Made by a program: the position numbers and the translations under genes. DNA of 64,000 bases from Echinococcus granulosus (lineage: Eukaryota; Platyhelminthes; Cestoda; Cyclophyllidea; Taeniidae), in contig NW_020170470.1 of the NCBI RefSeq assembly GCF_000524195.1, positions 209,407-273,406 of the forward strand, in the 5' to 3' direction. The notes beneath the pieces were generated by a model. That model was not told the DNA's origin. It saw only the letters and a program-made list of their open reading frames with translations, and did not search any database. Numbering within the stretch: the first letter of the stretch is position 1; every line of letters starts with the position of its first letter. Positions 50,301 through 62,300 of this stretch are shown in pieces.

Positions 50301-53300
50301 CAAATAAAAAGTTTCCACTTTTGGAAGCGTTATTTTATTGTGTGACATTGTTGATGTACTTGCGCATTGCACCCTTGAAGGTGGATGGTAGGGTTTCACC
50401 ACTTTCCCGGATTGGCCATCACTTTAGTGTTTTATCGCACCATCCATCAGGTCACATTCTAGTTTTGGCGACGTGTGCTCCTTGTTTAACTGACAGTCCG
50501 TGAAAGTTTTGTCCATCCGCAGTGCAAACAAAGCTCTGGCTCACTGTGCTACTGACGGTGTGATAACTCTTCTTCATACTTGTTTTCCCGTAGCCTTTCG
50601 ATAATATGGCGCCGGCTGGATTCTCACTACTCTGTACTTTGTCTGCTCCAGGTGAATTTCCCTTTGTACCCTAATGGAATGACGCTCAAAGCCTAGATAA
50701 ATACTGCTGTGATGCATTGGGAAAGGTAGCCAAATTTCATAGGTTGATACCATTATCACCGGGAGTGAGGTTGCCTCACTAACACTTGTTTGGTTGCGCA
50801 AAATACACACAAGATTATGCCTATTTATCTTCACACTAGAGACAGTTCGCAAACGGATTATGCACTTAAAACCTAATTGGGGAAATTGCACTCCTCATAT
50901 CCATTTTTGTGTGTTTGAGGAGGTTTTTATTGCCCAAATCGTCCTCAACCATGTCAAAAATTCGGACAGAGTGTTGAGCGATCACACTATAACTCGTGTC
51001 GCACATTTCATCCCGATTCAATTGTCTTCCATGACCAGCTTTATTTCCCTCAAGGGACTATTGCCGCTCTACACCCCGCTTGTTGCAACTTTTCTGGAAC
51101 TTAACTTTGTACGTTTTGTATTCGACTTGAATATTGTCCATTATGCTTCGTTAAGTCAAGTTTGTAATCTAGTGCATCACATAACAATGTTCCTCACACG
51201 TATCAATTTTTCCTATCACGTTTTTGTTGATTGGATGTGCTCCTGGTGCAGTCGAACAAATAAGTCTTGCCAGGTCAGATGCGATTTCATATTCTTCTAT
51301 GAATGACATTACTGATAATTTAATTGTGTGAAAAGGACGAGCAACTGTGTCTTGACTATTTTGTACTTTTAATATTATTAATGTGACATATATTCGTAAT
51401 GAAAGAAAGTATCTGAGGTGTTGATGGACAAGTGGAGGTGGGGGTCAAAAATCACCATAAATAAAATATTCCTTACCGTAGTATACAGGCTCTCCTAGAT
51501 TTCATTTACAAGCACTGTTTCGGCTAGTCTTTTGGCATTTCGCCTTCCCACAGATCCGGTGCTTTCCTGCCGGCATAGTCTACGGAACACTTCGTTCATG
51601 ACAAGCTCCTTGAAACTCTTTCTGAATTGCGCTGACATGGCGCAGTAAAGAATGAAATTCGTCGAGGAGTTAAGCAAAACAAGAAGGTCCAGTAGGTCTC
51701 CAATGGGTGCGTAAAAGGTGTAGAGGAAACAGTAGTCTTGGATGGCCACCACGGTAGTTATCACTCCCTGCGGCGTCTCTGTGATGATGAAACTCACCAC
51801 CACGGCGACCAGCATCACCGTCGTTCGGTGGTTCCCTCTCGACTCGTGTTTTCCCACATCCTTTCCCTCCGTATCCATCGTTTGTTCGCTCATTAATGTC
51901 TTCTTTGGTCCCGAGGGTCCGTGCTTCAACTTCAGATATCTGCGCCTCGCCTTTTCCATGGCTGCCAGAATGAGCCCAGTGAAGAAAGCAATGAGTAGGC
52001 TGGAGGCTAGCTTGCTGAAGCACCCGTAGATGACGAAGTTGGCTCGGTCCACATAGTCAAGGCCCTCACGCACTGCGAACCAGTAGTAGTCTTTTGTGAC
52101 GTTCTTTGGTACTATTGGAGGCGCCAGTTTGCCCACAACCAGGGTAGAAATACCAAGTACGAACATTGCGAAGCTGAGAACCGCCGCCACAGCAACAGTT
52201 TGCTTGATGTGCTTGTAAGACACCTGACACTGCGGACGATAGAGCACCCAACAGCGAAATGCAGCTAGCATCACAGTCATAATTGTTGAGAATATGTGTG
52301 CTCCTATTGCGGTGAAGTTTGTCAAGAGCACGAAGTAGATACCACCACGACCATGTGGTATAGTAATGGGATCTGGACTAGTGATGAAATGCAGGTAAAC
52401 GTCTTTAGCTACGTACGCGATCATCGTCACCGAATCGGCAATGGCGATTGATGTGAGAAGAAGGTTTGTGGGACTGCGCATATGATTGTGGGTTAGAATG
52501 ACTGCATTGAGTGTGTTCGTGAAGATACCGAAAAAACATATACCTAGGGAGAGGTAGGCATGGATTGTCTTATAATGCAGGTCGAAGGCCTCGAGTCCTG
52601 GATATCGGGTGCAGTTTGAGAGGTCGGGTTCAGGAGGCAGATTGAGCGCGCCGTTCGTCATGCCTTTTGCTTCTGACTGTGATCGCAACGTCACTGTTAA
52701 TCTCGGTACTAAGCTATCGCTCTGATTGGCTGGTCTCTTCCTTCCCCATCCATTGGCCCGCTGTCCCTTAGCAAGTCTGGGTGCTTGTGGTCGTAATCCA
52801 TTTTGCTGTTGAAAAATGCGAAAATCAATTATTTATTTCACTATAGAATTATATGTGTGTAAATTTATCGCACGTGAGAAGATGGATGTTTTATCTTGGA
52901 AACTTAAACCAGCATTTTGCTATGATTTCGACAATGGTGACTTGATTCTAAACAAAACTTAGAACGTGAGGCAAGCCACAGTCGCCTATCGTACCACCTT
53001 TGCTACTTTGCTTACTGCCGTTTTCTACAAAGGATAAATCTTGCTCATACTTATACTACCAACTTGAATAGGCACCAGGTTGCCTGTCTTTTCCACAAAC
53101 CCTTTTTCATTTTACATCACTTCTTATTGTAAATTTCCTAATTTTACGAAATTGCGTACATACAACAAGTGTATCGTATGACCATTCTGTTGCTTATTCT
53201 CCACATTAGATTTAAAAGTGCTTGGTTTTTCTTCCTTGATGCCCAGCTTGCCATCAGCATCTCTTTTTCTTGAACTGACGCTCACGTGTTGTGCGATGGC

Positions 53301-56300
53301 ATTACTAATATTGATGCACCTCTTGGGAATATACTATTTTCCACTTGCGAGATGACAATGTCACATAGAATAGGATTTTTATATGAGTCCCGTTTAGCAT
53401 GACTTTGGGTACTTTATTCAATGTTAATAAGTGGCAGAACTGTGTCGTACGGCTAGTAGTGGTAGGCAAATATATGTTTTGAACTCTGTTACTTTATGCA
53501 GTATTTTTAATGTCTGCTGCTGTGCACTAGAGGTAGCTTTTTTTGGTATACCTTCAAAAAAGTGCAATAATTACTTTTCATATATTTTCTCATAAATGAC
53601 TAAAAATCACTTGTGATATGTTTTCGAAACTGCATTATGTAATGTTGGTTGGAGAAAGAATTCCCGGAGGTGGAAACCGTGGACCTTTCTCCTAGAACAG
53701 GTTTACTTGATTCGAATTCACGAAACAATATTTCCATGCATTTTTGCGATCAAATCCTTTGGTAGTATTTGCTGGGTACTGCACATGTAGGTTTATAGAG
53801 TTTAATGTGTGTTTGTGAATGAAATACCTTTCGCTTGCAATGCGAAATTCGATTTCGAGAAAGCTGTCGGGCATTTTCGTGAGTACCTTGTAAAAAACTC
53901 CTCACTTTTAAATCTGGGCTTGAAAATGGAACAATTACTTTGATCTTTTTCTCATTATTTACGTGTCCTCTCGTTCGAGTTCTACATTCTCCTGAGTGTA
54001 GACTTGAAAGTAAATAGCTGCTCAGCTTGGTGCAATCGACGCCACCCCTCCATTTCTTTCTAGCTAGTCGTGTTTTTCGGGATTTTAACTCTAGGATTTT
54101 TGAGCCCTAAGCTTTGGTCGAAAATGCTTATTTCAAAGACTCGATGTATTGTGGAGTACTCTCTTGATTGCACGTATGGCAGTCAATTTATGTTGTTTTG
54201 TCTTTCTTGTTATATGCACCTGTTGATTCGCTCTGGTTTTTATGTCATCTTTCGGCTCCCTCCCGCTTTATCTTAACGGCGATTGACAGCTGCCGCCATC
54301 TATCTGCTAACTGTATCACTTACTCCTTTCCGATGCGTGCACCCGTGCCTACGTGTATGCGTATCGTGGTTTTAGTGGATGCAGGTGGACCTTTCGCGCA
54401 GAGGAAATTTGGCAGATTCATTTTGTTTGCTTTTTTTTCATTATAATTCATCTCAATACTGTGATAAATGTTCCTTGGTTTCTCTCCCTTGATCAAACCA
54501 ACAGCTGCGCTTAGAAGTTTGCATAAGCAAACTCGATTGAACTTGTTATCATTTATCTATATCATGTCAACTTGGCTGCCAGATATGAATACCTCAATTT
54601 CGGCTGTTGATTATTCTTTGACACTGGTATATCCTTCTTCTCTTCTCACAGATGTGTAAAGTTGCCCACACCGAGTTGCGAAAACTCGCAGTGGACGCTA
54701 TCATTCTGCTTATCAAAAGGGTCATTATTGTCACAACACCGACGTCGAATTTCTGGAATAACGCGGTAGGTCTCTGTGGGTATCTCCTTCACAAACATAT
54801 TAGTGGCCATTGTATCCTCAACGTCACCCCTTCATCATTACGAAATCGAGCACAAACAAGATATTTCGCATGGATTATGGCCATCATTCGTTGCTTTCAT
54901 TCTACAACATTGCATCTACCTCTTGTTATTTGTTATTAGTCTTGCAATGTTTTGTTAAAATCCTCATGGTATTGTTTCATTTTAGGAATTGACTCAACTC
55001 GTTTTGGAACCCCTGACACAGCTGACGGACATTAATTTCGACGATGTTCAGGAGAAGCAGTTGCAATGCGTTCAGTACCTCCTCAATTGCTATGGTGATG
55101 AGATTAATGGAGGCTGGCTTCGATTCATCAATATTATCGGATCAATCAGTCAATCAGATAGGTAGGCTTTGATTGTCAATTGCTTTTATTTTTTCTCGAT
55201 GCGGTAAATATCATCTGTTGCGTTTACACCCATCTTACACACGCCGCACCCAAGCAAAACTTGATGCAGCAGTTGAAATGGCCTAGTAGAAATTTTATCA
55301 CGAAGAGCTTTTGGTTTCTCCTTAGCAGTTGTGCAGATAAGCCCTCTCTTCATTAAGCAGCTGTAACCTTTCCATTTTAGTGTTGACACCTTTTGAAATC
55401 TTATTTACACTGCTTTTTGGCATTCCAATTGCACTTAATTCGTGAAAGATTGGTTTTGATATTTTCCCTACATAATGTGCGACCTAATGTCCGCAATTAT
55501 GATTTCGATGTGCTCCTGAGAGTCGAGAGCGCAAATCCAGAATCGGTTATTGCTATTGTTAATTTGTTTTGTGAAATATGATCTAACTTTTTTCATTTCA
55601 GTGACAAGCATATTCGCTCAGCATTTCAGTGTTTTCAACTCGTTGTGACAGACTATCTGCCTACACTGGGTCTGGATTGCTACCCAGCGTGCGTGGACAC
55701 TGCAGCCAAGTTTGGTCACCAAGAGCACGATCTGAACATTGCGTTAGCAGCTGTTGGCTCACTGGTATGTGCTAGCTATAGCGACTATCCGTTCTTTTTA
55801 ATGGAGCGCAAGGTAACGCTAGCCGGAGTGGTCTCAAACATCAATACACACGTTTTTCTCACTACTGCATGTAGCCTTCGATGTATCGACTTACCTCGGT
55901 TAGCAACAACTAGGACGACCTGAATACAGTTCAATTCTATTAAGTATTTGTCTGCATTTCATGGTGATGGAATCCTCTCTGATAGAAAGAAATCTGACAC
56001 CCTTCTTTTGTAAATTTGTCTCATCATCAAGATGTGATGCACTCTGCCATGGTTGTATTTTTTTCGATGATATCGGAATTTTAGAGCAGTTAAAGGACAG
56101 TCTCACGCCATTTCGCTCCCTATTCCACCTGGGTGCGCTATTGTTCCGGCTATGTAAAGTGCGTCTGCAAAAATCGTTTTGTAGTCAAAATCGATTCTGG
56201 TGCTGTTTGGATTTCATTTTGCTAGTCAATGGGTTTTATTATTATTTTCAAAAGGGGATGTGCAATTTGGATTGGAAAGTTTATTCAATTCCGCCTGTCG

Positions 56301-59300
56301 TCCGCGACAGCTGGTGTGGAACTCATGGAGTGCGCAGTTTGGTGATGTCCGCGACTTTTTCCACTGACATGCGCAAGCATGCCATGTGGTCGCACAAACA
56401 TACTGACCCTAAAAATCAGGTTATCTATTTTCAACCCTTTGTTAAAATGGACTACTCTCTGATCACCTCCTTTTCAAAAGATTTTCTTATTACATCCTTA
56501 AAGTAGCGCCAGCATATATTTCCTCTATTTTTGTGATTACTGAATGTACTGGTGAGAACTCGATTCCTTGCATCTCTGGGGTTTTAATTTATGTACAATT
56601 AATATTAATCAAACCTTGAAAATAGTCTTCCCCCGTTTTAGCGGTTTTACGCTATTTTCCTGACAACTGTTAAATTGCTTTTTGAAATTGTGATTTGTTA
56701 ATCATGTTGGTTTCTTGACATTGTACAGAGCTGGTACCTGACCCTCACACAAAGGGAAAAGGCGAATGGACCAGTTGATGTAAATTATCGATGGGTTCGT
56801 TTCTGAACTGCTCCCACTTAACATATAGATGCGTGCTGTTCCCTTCCTCCTGTCACTGGGTGTGATTGAAATATATTTACCTCGTTAAGTGCACAACTTT
56901 TACCAAACTGCTGTGGCTTATGCAGTCATTCGTTTAGCAAATAGTAGACCCCATTATGGCTTCTCCAAAAGCTGACGTATTGCTAGCATCACTTAGAAGT
57001 ATTAATGTTACTTTACTGATGTGAACAGCTCATGGTAAAGTACCCCTTGAGGTTTTAATCCATAAACTTTATTTGCAGAATAATCTTCACAGACGAGTCT
57101 AGTTTGATTGGCTGCTTGGATATTGGAAAACTTACCGAGTCAGTTGAACGCACAGCTTAAACTATCACTTCTCACACATTGCCACAAAAGCCATGCAGAA
57201 GTTCCGTCCAATCGTAATAGAAAATTAGGACTTGCTTTTTTTCTATTTTCAACCGTTTAAAGGTTCAGAAACCAATGATGCGTTTTGTTGTAGGACCTCA
57301 CCTCTGGTGATTCTATTGGCTCTTTTATCGTCGAACATTCATTAGCTTTTTTTTCAAATTAACCTGCAATGAATTCTGATTATCAGTGATAAACCATACT
57401 TTTCGTACTTTTGTTGGAATACAAAGGAATACCTTATAGCAATTTTGGGATGTATTAATTTCATAATATCTGTCCGATGTAAATCTTGATACATGAGGAT
57501 GGCAACGATTTTTGATCCGTATCACTTTCAGGTCCTGTGACTTGTGAACTCTTGACAATTATTCTAAGGCAATTTTCGTCTTTATCTACTAGGAAGCTAG
57601 AATGGTTCTAACGTTTATTGTGATACTTTCTGAGTACCAATTATATTCTAACTACTTATCAAATTGCGTCATTTTCGCTATTAACCTGTTTCGGAGGCGT
57701 CGAAAACGAGACCGGGTATAACTAGGGGGCTGTTAAAAATACGATTCTAGCCTACGTGCAACTGCATTTCTGTTTTACGCTGTAGTTGCCATATTTTGCA
57801 AAGCTTTTGTCTAATACACCGACCATTCTACTAGTTGAAGCCGATTACAGAGGATACAAATTGTATGCTAATCATGACTTGATTGATACCGTTTACTGTT
57901 TGAATTTGTGCATGAATTGATTCCAATTTGAGGGCTAGAATTGAGATCCGTTGTTGCCCCATGTAAGAGGCCTCTAACCAACTTCGACGTCGCCTGAACA
58001 TTGTAAGGAAGCACCCTTTATGCAAAGATAGAGACTGTTGCTTTCGTCTATTGGAAACGTATGATTTTCTTCGATGAAATGAACGTTAGGAATTTCTCTG
58101 CAATAAGTTTATTAAGTGCTATGCAGTCTAATTTCCCGCCATTTGGGGAAATTTCTTGCCTAAATAAATTTGTGCACTAACTGGCGACACTACTACCTAC
58201 ATCTCGCATTGACCTTGATCGTCTATCCAGTCCCATCTTATTTGCACGTGGTAAAAACCGCTTTTCCTATTTTCCCTATTATAATATCGATAGTCACTCT
58301 AATTTGGTCACATCAGTTTAAGGTGTCGGAAGCCATAGTATTTGTCGTGACTTGATTTTCTTTTTTTCCGTTTTCGATGTTTCCCTGACTTTTCTCCTGA
58401 TTTTTGGGTTGTGCTATTCTTTAGGAAGCACGAGTACCAGTTCTTCAGAGGACACCTAATCAAATGGCTCTAATATCATTTGATTTACGTTTGGGGGTGT
58501 TTTTTATTCTACGACCCTCTAAATAGTTAAATCACTAACTACTACGATTAGATTGCGCCTGTATTGGTTACTCAAAGAATAGATCGGACTCGTCTTGTGC
58601 TTTCATCTTCACTCTTGCAGGATGTGGTGAGCCCTAGCTCAATAAATCAAAAATACTCAGAGCTTGAGACGTTGGATGGAGAGGCCTTTAATTTCCATTC
58701 TGAGTAAACACAGGAATGTCGCTCGATCTGAATTCATGTTACGTTTGCATTGTATATAAATATTTCGCAGTCTCAAAAAATAGTAATTTATGCTTACTTA
58801 TGCAGTTTATTAGCTCTTATCTATGTGCACTATCTGCAATTGCGAGTCAAATTTTTCGTCACATTTTAAATTCAGATTTCTCTTATCATTCTGACCAATC
58901 CAAAGGCACCACGCACTCTCATAATGATATCTTCTTCTGATCAGTCCATATTGTTTAGGAAGAAAAATGACAAATTTGCTAATTTTGAGGAAATTTGTCA
59001 AATTTCTACTTTTCTTGCTATTTTCGACCTATATAGCGTACCATATGGGGCAAGAGGAGGTAGTAAGTTTTCGCAACAGTATTTCATATTCTAAACTCTG
59101 TTTTTAAGGCTAATAACCACTCAATCAACTTTAAAAGTTTAGTCCTTCCAGGATACACTTGATTAGAATCAGAATCATATATTTTTTGGAAGAGGTACAC
59201 TGCTTATGAAATGCATTGGTTATGTTTTCTGCATGGATCGAATAACCACATCCATGGTATCTTTGTGGGACGCATCTGGCAAAAGTAAAGCTTGATTATT

Positions 59301-62300
59301 ACTCTAGCTGATTACTGAATAAATCCACAACAAAATTTCACAACGTCTTTACTTCTGTGGTATTTCAGTCCTTACTTTTTCACAGGCACAAAACAGCTGC
59401 TAATGTGAAGCCAAATGTCAGTGGTGCTACTTTCACTAGTATCTAGGCGGTTGCCAAATTGTAAATTGCTTGTATGTTTCTAATTTTGTTCACTAATGTT
59501 ATTCCTAACAGGCTCTCCGATTGTCAGCCTTTTTGAAGGTTCATAATACATTATTATTAAAATTGTTTTTGAGATAGAATCGGGCTTGCGGATGATAAAA
59601 AGCCTACAAAAATATGTTGGTACTTTTTATCGGGGCTTTTTATTCATATTTGGTCGCCATAACACACGTCCTCATTTGAAGATAGGTTTTAATATTTCAA
59701 TTCCATGAACTTGGTTTTATTAGTTTCGGTAATCTTCCTTCAAACTGGCAGTCGATTGATTTGAGTCTTGAGACCTGATGGTAGCACTGATAAGCTTATT
59801 TCATTCATCTTATTGAAAACACAAATGTTTTAATTTGCAAAACTTTTTCGAGAGTGTGAAGGAAATCTATTATCAAAATTCTTCGACTTCAGGCGTTCGC
59901 ACGCTTTTGTGCATCTTTCGGCAGCATCACCTACCTCTATCCCTTGTTCTTTTTACTAGTCAATCGGAACGACTAATGGTAGTCAATGGAATCTATTGAA
60001 TTGGATCCTTTTTACGCCGACAATGGGCTTCAGCCATGCAAAATAAATATTGTTATTTAATGAGAAGGGTCATTTGGTAATAAAAGTCCTGTTATCAGGC
60101 TTTCGTGCTTTGTATATCTTTTATCGCACTAGTGGCGTTACTACTTTGTCTCTTATGTATGGTTCCTTTGGAAACTAATTCTTGAGTGGTTAGCGTGATC
60201 ACTACTGGAAAATATTAAGATTTCTCTAATATACTCAAAAAGTGTACTGATGTCTCACGTTCCTCGGTATTGTTGCGATATCCTGATGCAACTAGCGTTT
60301 CATCTTACGCTGCCATTAGCGAAAAACTTATATTTGTATGATGGCTTTAACACTCCGTAATTTTGTAAATTGCTGAGTTATTTTTGACTAAAGGCTTTTT
60401 TGACCTATCAGATCATGAAATAGAAAGAAGTCGCCTGAGAATAACCTGAAGATGCCCCTTCAGGTTTGGGGAAAAGTGCTGACAAATGTTGCAAAGGGAT
60501 TAAGAGCGATTAGAAACTCAAATTCACTGTTTTGGCGTGCTGGTCGCAAGGATTACCCTTGTCGCGTCCGCTTCAACTTCGTGAAATTGAGGCACCGCTT
60601 AGTCGCCAGCGCCCAACTACTGATTGTGCTATGGCATTGTTCCGTGGTCGAGGAAATGCATTGTTTTCTATTAGAGATTTCATCTAGTTCTGTCTTTTTT
60701 TACCTTTTGTCGTGACCGAATAGTTTTATATTTGACTTTGTGAGTAAATGTTAATTATCGGTAAAATTGTCCATTTAGAGCCTCGCTAAAACGATTGCTC
60801 TCATTTTTTTCTTTCCTTTTGCTCGACGCCTTAGTGATGCTAAATCAGTTTTCATGAATCAATTTATGGCACAGAATTTCGGCGATTTTGCATAACAACC
60901 TCATAGGTACGAATACTAAGAGACCAACCAAAAGTTTAGTTGTACGACCTTTAAATGCAGTTAGCGTGACTGGGAAGGGACTTTAACCTTACATGCACTT
61001 TGGCCTACGTAACATTGTGTCAACATTCTAGTCTGGTAACTATGCTTTAAGTGTCGAATTGATTCTTTCTAAGTGGGATCATTGTCCTCCCGCTACTTTC
61101 CAAATCATCTGTTTGTATTTATTCTTATGGCATTTATATAGCACTTCATCAAACGCATAATCCTTTTCTCACTACCTAATGGTTTCGTCTTATAAATATC
61201 ATCTTGAACCATTCGATTACAATTTCTATAGTTTGATCCGATACAAAATTTCTCATCGCTTTCTATGCTTTAATAAAACAAACCGTTTTATTAGATATTG
61301 TTTTTTTGCATCGCTAAGGTTTCCGACTGCTTTTTAACCTTTGCTTTGTCAAAGTCTCGGAGAAAATTTTCTGATAGCATCACTGTCACTAGTTTATTTT
61401 TAATCAGGCCATCTTTCAATGACTCCCTCCAGGTTTTATGCTAGCCATACTCCCCACTCGCATTCCTAATCCAAGAACACTTCTTATTTTACTAACTCAT
61501 GAGATTTTTACCACCAAGCAAGCGTGACAAGTATAAACTGAGGATTTTTAATAGTGTTCTTTCATTTTTGACCAATGCACTTTCTCCTCTGTGTATGTGC
61601 GGTCGTGAATTGCAGCTTCATTTGACGGACTTTCTGTTCCAACGCGAACGCTCGACTCCGGAGGAAGCGAGACAGATCGAACCATTGTGGGTGACGGTCT
61701 TCCGTCACTTCTCCACCCTCGTGCGCGACCGAAGGCCTGCAATGCGAAAGTCGGCCAGTCAGACCCTCTTCAACGCCATTGAATGTCACAGTGCCCAATT
61801 CGTTCAGGACACGTGGTTTGAACTCCTCTGGACGGTAAACGCCCCTTCTCTTCCCGCAGTGCTCGCTCCAGTTACCAGTTTCGTGCTCTTGCCTGTGTCC
61901 AAGGCCTTTTTTTAACGATAACGTTCTCTTTTTTATGACCGTGTCACCCCATAGAGTAATAAATATTGACGTTAGTTTTCATGTCTTTCTACAATAAGCG
62001 TTAAACTCAATCATTTCTTATCTCTTTTTGATCTACGCCATTTCAAAAGCTTCTAATAGACAGTTTTTCTCAAGAAATCCAGCAATAATTATAAATATTG
62101 AATGGTCTTTCGTTTTTCTGAAGATCATTTTAGTATTCTCATAACAACTTCGTTTTGCATCTACTTTCAGGGGCTATTTTCGTTTCGACTACATTTTATC
62201 TGCCTCCTTTCAAGTGTCCCCTGCTTTTCTAGCCTCTAAACCCTTTTTTACTGCACACCCGGTTTCTAAAGACTTGCAGCATTTACTATCATGGTTTTTG

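Larger units (their letters stand above)
47920..54651 (+). other. MON2 intron 17, host of a nested antisense gene
   Basis: 6732 nt, the longest intron in the window. It carries the GPCR gene at 51495-52694 on the minus strand. A GC-rich patch lies at about 48290-48500. Other open frames (for example 50794-51306, +) lack recognisable features. Confidence 0.75.

Noticed and set aside
50794..51306. 170-codon + strand frame beside the GPCR
   Set aside because: Low-complexity hydrophobic and aromatic composition typical of T-rich intron sequence; no motif and no splice support.
55961..56506. 181-codon + strand frame in MON2 intron 20
   Set aside because: No conserved motif, composition like the flanking intron, and no needed sequence missing from MON2 at this point.
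58621..58708. Possible MON2 exon after a good acceptor, open for 29 codons
   Set aside because: It can only leave through a phase 2 donor (TCT GA then GTAAAC), which puts a stop in the next conserved exon, and it has no similarity to MON2.
60452..60715. 87-codon + strand frame in MON2 intron 20
   Set aside because: No recognised family and no compatible splice phases with neighbouring MON2 exons; likely chance.
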